From positions 434,001 to 498,000 of the forward strand of contig CALDYU010000005.1 in the NCBI GenBank assembly GCA_937944485.1: 64,000 nt of DNA, written 5' to 3'. Under the pieces are notes generated by a model, which saw only the letters and a program-made list of their open reading frames with translations, did not search any database and was not told where the DNA came from. Of the stretch, positions 11,427 through 20,956 are shown in pieces. This stretch comes from an uncultured Flavobacteriaceae bacterium. Lineage in GTDB: Bacteria; Bacteroidota; Bacteroidia; Flavobacteriales; Flavobacteriaceae. Within the stretch, counting starts at the first letter, position 1. Each line of letters opens with the position of its first letter. The position numbers and the translations under genes are program-made.

Positions 11427-12764
11427 ATGGAAGAATTTAGCGATAAAAAGCTTAAATTTTTAGGATTTTTTTTAATAGCGGCTTCATTGTTTCCAATATT
11501 ACCTCCAGCAGCTCAATCAATTCTTATAGTTGGGTTTTGTCTGATCTCAATAATTCTGTACAGGAAGAACTTTTTGAAAAGAATCGAAAACAGAAAAGTT
11601 ATAGTATCCTTTTTGTTTTTCATTTCGTATTATCTCTGGTACTTGTTGTCAGCGTTATGGTCAAATGGTGTTGTTGAAGCCCTAGTAGACGCTCAATCAA
11701 GTCTTATATTACTATTTTTTCCAGTAATTTTTTTATTTTTTCTCCCGAAAATCTCACAAGATACTCTGCGTTATATTCTCTTGTTATTCGTATTTGTAAT
11801 GGCTGGATATTTGGTACTTTGGTGGCAGTCTTATATCACTGGTGTTAGTTATTACCAGGTTTTAGATTTAAAAGAATTGCCAGTTAAAGAGTATGAATTT
11901 ATTGACAAAATCAGTTATTTTTTTAACAAGGGGTATTATTGGATTTCCGGAACTTCTATTCGGGGGTATCGTTTGGCTGACGAAGAAATGAAATTGTTTG
12001 TTCATCATAATTATATTGCTTCATATGTAACAATTGGTTTTTATTCGGCTTTAAAGAGCATTCACTCTACAAAGAAGTTACTTTTGAAATTTGCTTTGTT
12101 GTTGATTGCTATAGTCTTTTTACTTTTTGTTTTTTACGTGCCATCTATTATGAATCAATTGGCATTACTAATAACATTACCTGTCTTTTTATACTCTTTT
12201 TACGGAAAGAAAATAGCTATCGCAATCATACTTATTGGTTTTATCGGAGTAGGGCAATTGATCTTCAAAAATTATGATAAAATACAGACAATTAAATTAG
12301 TTGAAACGGATAATTTGATATCAACAGAAACGTCTATTATTGATTTCTATAGATATCATATCTATAAGTGCATTTCTTATAAGATACCAGACAATTTTTT
12401 TCTGGGTATGGGCAAAGGCGACGTTCAGCCTTATTTGAATTCTTGTTTGCCAGACGACGAATGGCCTGGTCTCAGCGAGACTAAATTGAAATACAACACA
12501 CATTCGCAACCGCTAGATTATTTTATCTCAGGAGGCATAATTGGGCTTTTTTTATTTATCGCTCTATTGATAAGATTGTTCTCTTTAGCGTTTTCACAAA
12601 ACCGCTTTTTGTTAATCATTCTTATAGTGATATTTGCCAATTTATTATTTGAAAATTACTTAACAAGAGTATGGGGCGCCTTTAGTTTTATGTTTTTCAC
12701 TTTAGTTTTGTTACAAACAGATTTCACTTACAACTCGCATTACCAATATAAATCAAATCAATAA
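11427..12764 (+). CDS. O-antigen ligase/polymerase-like membrane protein
   Basis: This 445-residue protein has about ten hydrophobic segments over its whole length. A large hydrophilic loop at about 285-375 contains the HSQPLDYFISGGIIGL block, which matches the conserved H.. loop of the Wzy_C/O-antigen ligase family (PF04932). Such proteins polymerise or transfer undecaprenyl-linked glycans on the periplasmic face. A second Wzy-like protein is encoded 1.3 kb downstream, so one may be the polymerase and the other the ligase. Sequence alone does not separate the roles. Confidence 0.75.
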   Translation: MEEFSDKKLKFLGFFLIAASLFPILPPAAQSILIVGFCLISIILYRKNFLKRIENRKVIVSFLFFISYYLWYLLSALWSNGVVEALVDAQSSLILLFFPVIFLFFLPKISQDTLRYILLLFVFVMAGYLVLWWQSYITGVSYYQVLDLKELPVKEYEFIDKISYFFNKGYYWISGTSIRGYRLADEEMKLFVHHNYIASYVTIGFYSALKSIHSTKKLLLKFALLLIAIVFLLFVFYVPSIMNQLALLITLPVFLYSFYGKKIAIAIILIGFIGVGQLIFKNYDKIQTIKLVETDNLISTETSIIDFYRYHIYKCISYKIPDNFFLGMGKGDVQPYLNSCLPDDEWPGLSETKLKYNTHSQPLDYFISGGIIGLFLFIALLIRLFSLAFSQNRFLLIILIVIFANLLFENYLTRVWGAFSFMFFTLVLLQTDFTYNSHYQYKSNQ

Positions 12765-12776
12765 AAGATAGAGTCT

Positions 12777-14036
12777 TTGAATTTTATAAAAACAGGATAC
12801 TTCAAGGATATTTTTAGCCAAGCAGGGTTGGTTATGGTAGCACAACTAATACCCTTAATCTTTAGCCCGTTATTGACCAGAATATACGATCAATATGCGA
12901 TGGCTGAAATCACAGGCTTAATGTCGATTAGTGGCATACTCCTGGTCTTCTCTACTTTTAAATTGGAGAATGCTATTGTGACAGAAAAAGAAGATGATAG
13001 AGGAAAGCAAATAATGGTATTGGCATTTATTATAGCGATTTTGTTTTCAATTGTTACAGTTGTGATTTCAATTGTTTTTAAAGATAGAATCGCAGACAGT
13101 TTTAAAATTCACAATAGTGTTACATTCATACCTTTCTATGTCTTGGTTCTTTCTTTTTTAAACCTAGTCAATTTCTGGTTTGTAAGAATTAAAAAATTCA
13201 ATTTAAAAGCGTACTCAAAAATTATAGAAAACGTAAGCTACGTGCTATTTGCTTGCCTATTGTTTATGCTAAAAGGACAAAATGAAATAGGGCTGGCGTT
13301 GTCTAAATTCTTAGGAATTAGCATAGCATTTGCGCTACTACTTGTTTTTTCCAAATTAAAATTTAAGATTAGAACATGGGAGTATTATAAAAAATTACTG
13401 TCAGATTATCGAGAATTCCCAATTCACTATATGCCTTCTAGCTTTGTTAACGTTATGAGCCTTCAGATGCTTGTATTGTTTATAGGGTTTTATTTTTCAA
13501 AAGAACAATTTGGGTATTTTGGGCTTGCCAACATGGTTGTTTTATTGCCTATTTCTTTCATAACTCAAAGTGTTGGGGCAATTTTTTTTCAGAAAACCAG
13601 TGAGCATATCAATAACGGTAATGGGCATTTGGCTAAGAAGACTTTTTCTCAGACAATTGTATTGTTGACAGTAATTGGAGTTCCTGCTTTTTTGGTTTTA
13701 TATTTAGGAAGCAAGCAATTATTTCCTATTTTGTTTGGGGCGAGCTGGGCAATGACCGGAGAAATAGCCAAATTGCTGTCGCTCGTTTTTTTATTACAAC
13801 TTATTGTAGGGCCAATTAGTATTGTTCTTATTTCATTGAAAAAACTAAAGCTAAATGCCATTTGGCAATATGGAAGATTTATTATAATGCTGGTTTACAT
13901 GCTCTGTTTGGTCTATTTTTTCAAGTTAGATTTTTTAACATTCATAGAGTGGTACGCATATGGGGCGGCCCTTATGTATATGCTTTACCTATTGTTGATT
14001 ATTAATGAAATAAGATTCTTGAAGAATGAGAATTAA
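12777..14036 (+). CDS. Wzx-like polysaccharide flippase
   Basis: This 419-residue protein has 11-12 predicted membrane helices and the N-terminal pattern of the oligosaccharide flippase family (AQLIPLIFSPLLTRIYD). It would move undecaprenyl-linked repeat units across the inner membrane. The reading frame starts with TTG at 12777, 12 bases after the previous stop; no ATG lies near it and the family N-terminus begins here, so I accept TTG. Its end overlaps the next gene by 11 bases. Confidence 0.85.
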   Translation: MNFIKTGYFKDIFSQAGLVMVAQLIPLIFSPLLTRIYDQYAMAEITGLMSISGILLVFSTFKLENAIVTEKEDDRGKQIMVLAFIIAILFSIVTVVISIVFKDRIADSFKIHNSVTFIPFYVLVLSFLNLVNFWFVRIKKFNLKAYSKIIENVSYVLFACLLFMLKGQNEIGLALSKFLGISIAFALLLVFSKLKFKIRTWEYYKKLLSDYREFPIHYMPSSFVNVMSLQMLVLFIGFYFSKEQFGYFGLANMVVLLPISFITQSVGAIFFQKTSEHINNGNGHLAKKTFSQTIVLLTVIGVPAFLVLYLGSKQLFPILFGASWAMTGEIAKLLSLVFLLQLIVGPISIVLISLKKLKLNAIWQYGRFIIMLVYMLCLVYFFKLDFLTFIEWYAYGAALMYMLYLLLIINEIRFLKNEN

Positions 14037-15288
14037 ACTAGGTAAATATCTCTACGAGATATATTATATACTTATATCACTACTATATTTTTTAGTAGTG
14101 AAAAATACCTGGTTTTTCAGAAAACTGAACCAAAAAACAGAGATTGAATATAACTTCAATATTATTAAATTTTTGGCGATTAGTATTTTCGTTTTTTTTA
14201 CAATTCGCCTCTATAAAAAAACCCATTTTGATATCTTCAGTAAAAACACAATTGGCATTATTCTCTTGGTTTATTTTATCCCAAGTTCAATTTTTTTTTC
14301 AAGCACAGATGTAAGTCCTATTATTTATTTAGCACATGTAACACTGTTTTTCACGCTGTTTTTCGCATTAAAAATCAGATATAATATTAATTGGCCAGTT
14401 CTAAGTAAAAAGCAATCAATGTTTCTTTTATTTGCGATAACTTTTGTTGGAGTTCTCCCTTTCTTAAGGTATTTACAGCATATAAATTTTAAAAATCTCT
14501 TTCTCATTGATGTTTATGCCACTAGATATAAGTTTAGAAACTTATTTGATACTTATTCTAGTTATTCGCATTCATGGTTTACACGGGTTATTATACCAAT
14601 AATATTTGTTTTCGCATTAAAATACCGTCTTAAGCTACTGGCTGCTTTTAATATTTTATTATTGCTTACACTTTATTTAATGGGGGCCGTCAAATCAGTG
14701 CTTTTGGGAAGCATATTGGTGGTTTTCTTTTATTTTTTGCCAGCAAAAAAACTAATGAACTATATAGTTGGTGGCTTAGTTATTTTAGCAGTTATAGCTC
14801 TTGTTTCAATACCCTTTTTTGATGCCGACAATAATATGGTTGCTGTAATTGTTTTTAGAAGATTAATGTTTATTCCTAGTCTTTTAGATTGCGCTTACTA
14901 CGATTTTTTTGATGACAACCATCTTTATTGGTCAAGTAGTTTTTTGAAGGGCTTTATGGAGTATTCTTATGATGTAACTCCACCCAGACTTATAGGCGAA
15001 ATTTATTTTGATAGGCCTGATATAGCAGCAAATAATGGTATAATTTCTGATGGATTTGCTAATGCGGGTTTTATAGGTGTACTGTTGAACGTTTTTATGC
15101 TTGCTTGCTTTTTTAACGTTATAAAAAATTGTCACATTGATAGTCGATTCTACGGAATTTTCTTTTTCTTTATTTATAATATATTTACAACTACTTTTTC
15201 TACTGTTTTAGTAACGCATGGAGGAATTATATTGATAATTTTGTCACTTTCAGTTTTAAGAAGAAACAACCGAACTAACTATTCATAA
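14026..15288 (+). CDS. Wzy-like oligosaccharide repeat-unit polymerase
   Basis: This 420-residue integral membrane protein has 10 or more hydrophobic segments and low sequence conservation, as usual for Wzy polymerases. The segment near residues 290-350 (periplasmic loop with YDVTPPRLIGEIYFDRPDIAANNG and ISDGFANAGFIGV) fits the region before the last helices of Wzy. It overlaps the flippase gene by 11 bases and overlaps the following glycosyltransferase. The call depends on topology and on the wzx-wzy-glycosyltransferase context. Confidence 0.7.
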   Translation: MRIKLGKYLYEIYYILISLLYFLVVKNTWFFRKLNQKTEIEYNFNIIKFLAISIFVFFTIRLYKKTHFDIFSKNTIGIILLVYFIPSSIFFSSTDVSPIIYLAHVTLFFTLFFALKIRYNINWPVLSKKQSMFLLFAITFVGVLPFLRYLQHINFKNLFLIDVYATRYKFRNLFDTYSSYSHSWFTRVIIPIIFVFALKYRLKLLAAFNILLLLTLYLMGAVKSVLLGSILVVFFYFLPAKKLMNYIVGGLVILAVIALVSIPFFDADNNMVAVIVFRRLMFIPSLLDCAYYDFFDDNHLYWSSSFLKGFMEYSYDVTPPRLIGEIYFDRPDIAANNGIISDGFANAGFIGVLLNVFMLACFFNVIKNCHIDSRFYGIFFFFIYNIFTTTFSTVLVTHGGIILIILSLSVLRRNNRTNYS

Positions 15289-16408
15289 AATCCTCCATAT
15301 ATCGACAGTACATCCAAGAAGGGATACTCGCATTTTTTACCGAGAGTGTCTAAGTCTGTCGAAAAGTGGCTATGAAACGTATCTTTTAGTTGCAGATAAT
15401 CAAGGAGATGAATTAGTCGAAGGCATACAGGTTATTGATATAGGCTCAGAAAACTCTAGAATAAAGACTTTTCTTCGAAGCCTGTCTAAAATAAAAAGTC
15501 ATGTAGAAAAGATAAAGCCAAAGATAATTCACTTTCATGACCCAGAACTAATGATAATTAGTTATCAACTATATCTAAAATATAACATCCCTATTATATT
15601 TGATATTCATGAGAATGTTGCAGTTCAAATTTTAGACAAATCCTATATTCCTAAATTCTTAAGAAGAACTACTGCTTTCATCTATCGTACGGTGGAAAAC
15701 TATCTAATAAAACATTTGCATCTAGTTATTGCAGAATATTCGTATAAGGAAACTTATATCGAGAAAGGAAAGTCTTTGACCACCATTTTAAATATGCCTG
15801 ATATTAATCATTTCAGACCATACATTAACAATAATAGAAATGGTCATGAAATTTTCTACATCGGAGGGGTTTCAAATGAAAGGGGTCTTGACATCACCAT
15901 AGAGGCTTTAAACTTATTGCACGATAAAGGAGTGGATTTTTTCATGCATTTCATAGGTAGGGTTCAGGCTGAAAAGATTGAAAAGTTACCTATTAAAAAG
16001 TTTTCCAATAAAATTAAGTTTTATGGAAGAATGGATTTGAAAGATGGATTTGAAATCTCCAAAAACTGTATTGTTGGCCTTTCCGTTTTAAAGCCAATCA
16101 AAAATTACGTAGAGTCATATTCAACAAAAATTTTTGAATATATGGCGATTGGATTACCCGTGATTACTTCAAATTTTCCATTATACCAAGATGTTATTGA
16201 ACATTGGAATACTGGATATTGTATTGAACCTTATTCTGCGACTGAACTTGCTAAGAAAATCGAAAAATTGATTTTAAACAATAATTTAGCAAATACAATG
16301 GGTTTGAATGGAATAAAGTGTGTTAACCAAAGTTTTAATTGGACTGCAGAGGAAAAAAAGTTACTTGAATTATACAATAGACTTAGTCATGAAGTAACAT
16401 CTTCATAA
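15281..16408 (+). CDS. Glycosyltransferase family 4, probable ATT start
   Basis: The first ATG in this frame is at 15551, but the frame is open back to 15260. The sequence from 15287 encodes KILHISTVHPRRDTRIFYRE, the typical N-terminus of GT4 glycosyltransferases, followed by the GYETYLLVAD strand and IIHFHDPELM. There is no ATG, GTG or TTG between 15260 and 15551. The best placed codon is ATT at 15281, which overlaps the stop of the Wzy-like gene by 8 bases and gives a full-length 375-residue GT-B enzyme. The C-terminal half has IFEYMAIGLPVITSNF, the nucleotide-sugar binding ExG-type motif. It probably adds one sugar of the repeat unit. An ATG-only call would lose about 90 residues. Confidence 0.75.
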   Translation: MHKILHISTVHPRRDTRIFYRECLSLSKSGYETYLLVADNQGDELVEGIQVIDIGSENSRIKTFLRSLSKIKSHVEKIKPKIIHFHDPELMIISYQLYLKYNIPIIFDIHENVAVQILDKSYIPKFLRRTTAFIYRTVENYLIKHLHLVIAEYSYKETYIEKGKSLTTILNMPDINHFRPYINNNRNGHEIFYIGGVSNERGLDITIEALNLLHDKGVDFFMHFIGRVQAEKIEKLPIKKFSNKIKFYGRMDLKDGFEISKNCIVGLSVLKPIKNYVESYSTKIFEYMAIGLPVITSNFPLYQDVIEHWNTGYCIEPYSATELAKKIEKLILNNNLANTMGLNGIKCVNQSFNWTAEEKKLLELYNRLSHEVTSS

Positions 16409-16543
16409 TTAGTTTTAATCAAAATACGCTTCCTATTTATTGACTCTCCGTTAAGGTGAATATTAGTAAAGCCCTGTTATATAAGTAACTCTAAACCTTA
16501 TACAATTCATTGGATTTTTGAGTACCTTAGATAAAATTATATC

Positions 16544-17302
16544 ATGAAAACTGTTGAAAAACGACTTGAAGATGAACAAAAATTTCACAATGAAATTTTT
16601 GAGTCTGATAAAAGAACCAAAGAAATTGGGCGCTTTTATTCTATTAATGACGCTATCCATTCCGCTTATGAAGATTTTATTTTTAATGCACCAGAGGGTA
16701 AAACGTACTTAGAGTATGGTTGTGGCATGGCAAAAGGCGGTCGTTCAGTTAGATTAGCGAGGTTGGGTGCTAAAGTACATGGCATTGATATTTCTGACTA
16801 CGCCATTGATTTTTTAAGTAAAGAAGCGGAAGAGGAAAAACTAGATATTGATTATCAAGTAATGAATGCTGAAGACATGTCATTCAATGATGACTATTTT
16901 GACATTATTTATGGTACTGGTATTCTTCATCATTTAGATTTAGACAAATCTTATGAAAGCATCGCTAAGAAATTGAAAAAAGATGGAACAGGTATTTTTA
17001 TAGAGCCCTTAGGTCATAACCCATTAATAAACGGTTTTCGGAATAAAACCCCTGACATTAGAACAGAAGATGAGCATCCTTTATTAATGGATGATTTTAA
17101 GCTAGCTCGAAAATATTTTAAGAATGTTAATGTTCAATATTTCTACTTAACCACTCTGGGAGTACCTATTCTTTTCAAAAAAAAGCAACCAAAATTTCTT
17201 ATTGATTTCTGTAATGCCTTTGATAAAGCTCTCTTTACTTTACTACCTTTTTTACGTAAACATGCTTGGCAAGTTGTTGTGAAATTTTCTGAGCCTGTTT
17301 GA
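16544..17302 (+). CDS. Class I SAM-dependent methyltransferase
   Basis: This 252-residue enzyme has motif I YLEYGCGMAKGGRS (near residues 53-66) for SAM binding, an acidic residue after GIDIS at the end of the second strand, and the FDIIYGTGILHHL motif typical of Methyltransf_11. It is cytoplasmic. The acceptor is unknown; in this locus it probably methylates a sugar or terminates chains. About 135 bases separate it from the previous gene, with no clear promoter seen. Confidence 0.85.
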   Translation: MKTVEKRLEDEQKFHNEIFESDKRTKEIGRFYSINDAIHSAYEDFIFNAPEGKTYLEYGCGMAKGGRSVRLARLGAKVHGIDISDYAIDFLSKEAEEEKLDIDYQVMNAEDMSFNDDYFDIIYGTGILHHLDLDKSYESIAKKLKKDGTGIFIEPLGHNPLINGFRNKTPDIRTEDEHPLLMDDFKLARKYFKNVNVQYFYLTTLGVPILFKKKQPKFLIDFCNAFDKALFTLLPFLRKHAWQVVVKFSEPV

Positions 17303-17445
17303 TTTAAAATCATGTTGTTTTCCAGCAATGTTTTAACCATATATCCCATTATAAGGTATAATTATAGATTAAAATAGGTTAGCTCTTTAATAAATGGAAT
17401 ATTTGTCTCTTGGTATAAATCAGAAACATAAGACATCAAAATTTT

Positions 17446-18531
17446 ATGAAAATAATCACCATTGTAGGCGCGAGACCTCAGTTTGTTAAAGCAGCAGTTG
17501 TTAGTAGAGCAATTGAAGAATTAAATCATAAAAACCCAAATGACACTATTGATGAGTTGATTGTTCATACGGGTCAGCATTTTGATGCCAATATGAGTGA
17601 TGTGTTTTTTGAACAAATGAATATTCCTAAGCCACACTACCGTTTGGAAATTAATAGTCTAACACATGGTGCGATGACGGGTCGAATGATTGAGAAGATT
17701 GAAGAGGTATTACTGAAAGAAAGACCAGATTGGGTATTGGTGTACGGCGATACCAATTCAACAATTGCTGGGGCGTTAGCCGCTAAAAAGTTACATATTA
17801 AAGTTGCTCATGTTGAGGCCGGACTGCGCTCTTTCAACATGCGTATGCCTGAAGAAATTAATAGAATATTGACTGACCGCATCAGTGACATCCTTTTTTG
17901 CCCTACACAAACGGCAATAACTAATTTGAAAAACGAAGGATATGGCGGCATCAAAGCCAAACAAGTATTGTCTGGCGACGTAATGTATGATGCGGCACTT
18001 TACTATACCGAAAGATCTGAAAAACCTGCGAGTGTTGAAGTAGATACCGATTTTATTCTTTCTACTATCCATAGGCAAGAAAATACGGATGATGAGTCTA
18101 AGTTGCGTTCAATTTTTGATGCTTTTGAAGAAATTTCAGCAAGTCAGAAAGTGATTCTCCCTTTGCACCCGCGAACCACAAAAAAATTAAAAGGTTTTGG
18201 TATTGAACCGTCTAAAAACATTCAAATCATTGAACCTGTAGGCTATTTTGAAATGATATGGTTGCTTTCTAATTGTAGTTGTGTTATAACCGATAGTGGC
18301 GGATTGCAAAAAGAGGCTTTCTTTTTTGACAAACCTTGTATTACAGTCCGTGAAGAAACGGAATGGGTGGAGCTTATTCATAATAAGGTGAATTTTTTAG
18401 TTGGTACTGATAAATCTAAAATAGTAGATACCTTCAAACATATTGCAGACACTAATATTAATTTTAGTATGAATCTTTACGGAACGGGAAACTCTGGAGA
18501 ATTAATCGTCAAAGAACTGCTAAAGGCTTAG
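17446..18531 (+). CDS. Non-hydrolysing UDP-HexNAc 2-epimerase, WbpI-like
   Basis: This 361-residue GT-B fold epimerase begins IITIVGARPQFVKAAVVSRAI. It has HVEAGLRSFNMRMPEEINR, which carries conserved acidic and Arg residues of the active site, and ITDSGGLQKEA for UDP binding. The SFNMRMPEE form is more like WbpI than like WecB (TGDLYSPWPEE). WbpI makes the manno-configured diacetamido uronic acid from the gluco form. With WbpB- and WbpD-like genes upstream, a WbpI role is likely. A simple UDP-GlcNAc 2-epimerase role (WecB) remains possible. Confidence 0.85.
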   Translation: MKIITIVGARPQFVKAAVVSRAIEELNHKNPNDTIDELIVHTGQHFDANMSDVFFEQMNIPKPHYRLEINSLTHGAMTGRMIEKIEEVLLKERPDWVLVYGDTNSTIAGALAAKKLHIKVAHVEAGLRSFNMRMPEEINRILTDRISDILFCPTQTAITNLKNEGYGGIKAKQVLSGDVMYDAALYYTERSEKPASVEVDTDFILSTIHRQENTDDESKLRSIFDAFEEISASQKVILPLHPRTTKKLKGFGIEPSKNIQIIEPVGYFEMIWLLSNCSCVITDSGGLQKEAFFFDKPCITVREETEWVELIHNKVNFLVGTDKSKIVDTFKHIADTNINFSMNLYGTGNSGELIVKELLKA

Positions 18532-18643
18532 AAACTTCATAAAGCCCCCTATTAAAATTCATACTTACTGGTTTTTAATGAGTAGATTTGATTAATAATT
18601 ACACATTAAATTGTCTTTGCGTTTATTCAGATAATTTATTAAT

Positions 18644-19390
18644 ATGAATGCACTCATAACTGTTGTTACCCCTGTATACAATTCAGAAAAATATCTGGCA
18701 GCTAATATTGCTTCTGTTCAAGCTCAAACTTATACGAATTGGGAGCATATTTTGGTTGATGATTGTTCTTCAGACAATAGTGAGACCATAATTAAGACCT
18801 TTCAAAAATCAGATTCAAGAATTAAATACTATCGGCTTAGGAAGAATAGTGGAGCTGGTATCGCAAGAAATAAGGCCATAGAATTTGCACAGGGCAATTA
18901 CATTGCTTTTTTAGATAGTGATGATAAATGGTATGCGAATAAATTAGAGCGCCAGTTACATTTTATGAAGAACAATGGGTATTATTTTACATATACTGAT
19001 TATGATATAATTAAAGTGTCTGGAGAAGAACAACCGAAAATCAGGAAAGCTATACCGCACCTAACATATAAAAAAGCACTCTATAAAAATCCTATTGGCT
19101 GCTTAACGGCGATGTATAGTGTTGATTTCTTTGGAAAACAATATATGCCTTCGATTCGGAAGCGTCAAGACTATGCGCTTTGGTTAAAATTATTAAAAAA
19201 AACCGATGGGTATGGTTTAAATGAATGTCTTGCGAGCTATCGTACAGGAACTGCTTCTATTTCGGCAAATAAAGTAGATCTGATTAAATATGAATGGAGA
19301 ATTTATAGAGAATCGGAAGGGTTCTCTATTATTCAGTCGTTATTTTATTTAACTTCAGCAATTATTCTAAAATTGAAAACCTACTTTTGA
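18644..19390 (+). CDS. Glycosyltransferase family 2
   Basis: This 248-residue GT-A enzyme has the family 2 start VTVVTPVYNSEKYLAANIASVQAQTYTNWE, HILVDDCSSDNS for nucleotide binding, and FLDSDDKWY (DxD) for metal and UDP-sugar. It is cytoplasmic without membrane helices and would transfer one sugar to a lipid-linked intermediate. The short length is normal for capsule/O-antigen GT2 enzymes. Confidence 0.9.
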   Translation: MNALITVVTPVYNSEKYLAANIASVQAQTYTNWEHILVDDCSSDNSETIIKTFQKSDSRIKYYRLRKNSGAGIARNKAIEFAQGNYIAFLDSDDKWYANKLERQLHFMKNNGYYFTYTDYDIIKVSGEEQPKIRKAIPHLTYKKALYKNPIGCLTAMYSVDFFGKQYMPSIRKRQDYALWLKLLKKTDGYGLNECLASYRTGTASISANKVDLIKYEWRIYRESEGFSIIQSLFYLTSAIILKLKTYF

Positions 19391-19413
19391 TTTAATAGAT
19401 CAGGTTTTTTACC

Positions 19414-20781
19414 ATGCGAAGACCATCGATACTAAATTCTGTTGAGCGAAAATTTATTTTGCTTATTGGCGATCTCATTATCATTATTGCCTCGCTAAAT
19501 GTATTTGTCAATTTTGCTATTGATGCGGAATATATTTCACTTCGTTTGAAAACAGGAGTGTTTGGCTTTGGTGTTTCTGTGTACTTCGTATTGGCTTATG
19601 TTCTTGAGTTTTATAATCTAGAAAAGGTTACGAAAAGAAGATATATTTTCTCTCAGTCTTTATACATATCTGCTATTTACGTTTTTTTAGTCTTTATTTT
19701 TGCCGTTCTGGTTTATGATGCTAGTTTTTGGCGTATTCAACTACTCTGCTTTCTCGTATTAACACCAATTCAAATAGGCGGTTGGCGACTTCTTTTTAGA
19801 AATATTTTTGATATTATATCTGATACTAAAAATGTATTGTACGTTTATGATGAAAGTACTAATATTAGTTTTGATGAGGATATTCAAACTATTAACGGCA
19901 ATGAGATGAAAACATTTTACCGTGTCAAACTCACCTATTCATTACAGAAGGACTCAGCCGCTGATAAAAAGTTCTTTCAAACGGCTGCTGATAAAATAGA
20001 TGCCATTATAATAAATGTGCCGTCGTATAATGATTTACCAAAGAATATGGAGAAAATGCTTTTGAAGGCACTTTTAACAGGTAAAGAAGTTATATCCTTT
20101 ACCTCGTTTTACGAGAACACGTATGAAGCATTACCTATTAGATCGCACAATGATAGTTTTTATGAACTTTTGCAATTACGTAATATAAAAATCAGATACT
20201 TGCAGCGAATTTTCGGATTTATTATAAACTTTTCACTATCATTTTCGGTTGGCTTGGTGTTTATAGTATTGATTCCGTTTGTTTGGTTGTTAAATATAGG
20301 GTTTAATAAGGGGCCGTTGTTCTATAAGCAAAAAAGAGTGGGTTTGCATGGGAAGGAGTTTTTGATCTATAAATTCAGATCTATGGTAGTTGATGCTGAA
20401 AAGCAAGGAGCTAAAATGGCAACGAAACACGACCATCGCATTACGCCTTTCGGAAAATTTTTAAGATTATTCAGAATAGACGAGTTACCGCAGATAATAT
20501 CTGTGGTTAAAGGAGATATGCAGTTTATAGGGCCTAGACCTGAACGAAAGATCTTTGTTAAGGAACTTAATAAAATCACCCCTTTTTATAACGTTCGACA
20601 CTTAATTCGACCGGGTATAACAGGTTGGGCCCAAGTAAAATATAAGTATGGAGAAAATCTCGAAGATTCTATAAAGAAATTGGAATACGATTTTTATTAT
20701 ATCAAAAATAAGTCGATCACGCTAGATTTAAGAATTATTTTTAAAACCGTAACTACGGTTTTATTCTCAAGAGGTATTTGA
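19414..20781 (+). CDS. Polyprenyl glycosylphosphotransferase (initiating sugar transferase)
   Basis: This 455-residue protein has four or five N-terminal membrane helices (about 15-120), a soluble middle region and one more helix at about 268-292. The C-terminal catalytic domain of the WbaP/WcaJ type follows: FYKQKRVGLHGKEFLIYKFRSM, the DELPQ motif and FIGPRPE. It transfers a sugar-1-phosphate to undecaprenyl phosphate and so starts repeat-unit assembly. The donor sugar cannot be read from sequence. It follows the GT2 gene by 23 bases. Confidence 0.93.
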   Translation: MRRPSILNSVERKFILLIGDLIIIIASLNVFVNFAIDAEYISLRLKTGVFGFGVSVYFVLAYVLEFYNLEKVTKRRYIFSQSLYISAIYVFLVFIFAVLVYDASFWRIQLLCFLVLTPIQIGGWRLLFRNIFDIISDTKNVLYVYDESTNISFDEDIQTINGNEMKTFYRVKLTYSLQKDSAADKKFFQTAADKIDAIIINVPSYNDLPKNMEKMLLKALLTGKEVISFTSFYENTYEALPIRSHNDSFYELLQLRNIKIRYLQRIFGFIINFSLSFSVGLVFIVLIPFVWLLNIGFNKGPLFYKQKRVGLHGKEFLIYKFRSMVVDAEKQGAKMATKHDHRITPFGKFLRLFRIDELPQIISVVKGDMQFIGPRPERKIFVKELNKITPFYNVRHLIRPGITGWAQVKYKYGENLEDSIKKLEYDFYYIKNKSITLDLRIIFKTVTTVLFSRGI

Positions 20782-20956
20782 TTTATTACATTGTTGAATG
20801 GTGTTCGATTATCTTTTACAATTAAATATTCAAACTCCTCAATTTTTATCAATTTCTAGCGTTAGTTATGCTAATAAGGTTGTTAAGTTGCCGCTATTAA
20901 CCAAACCGGAATGTGCATTCAATTAAATTGGCGCAACTTAAAATTTATAAAAGTAA

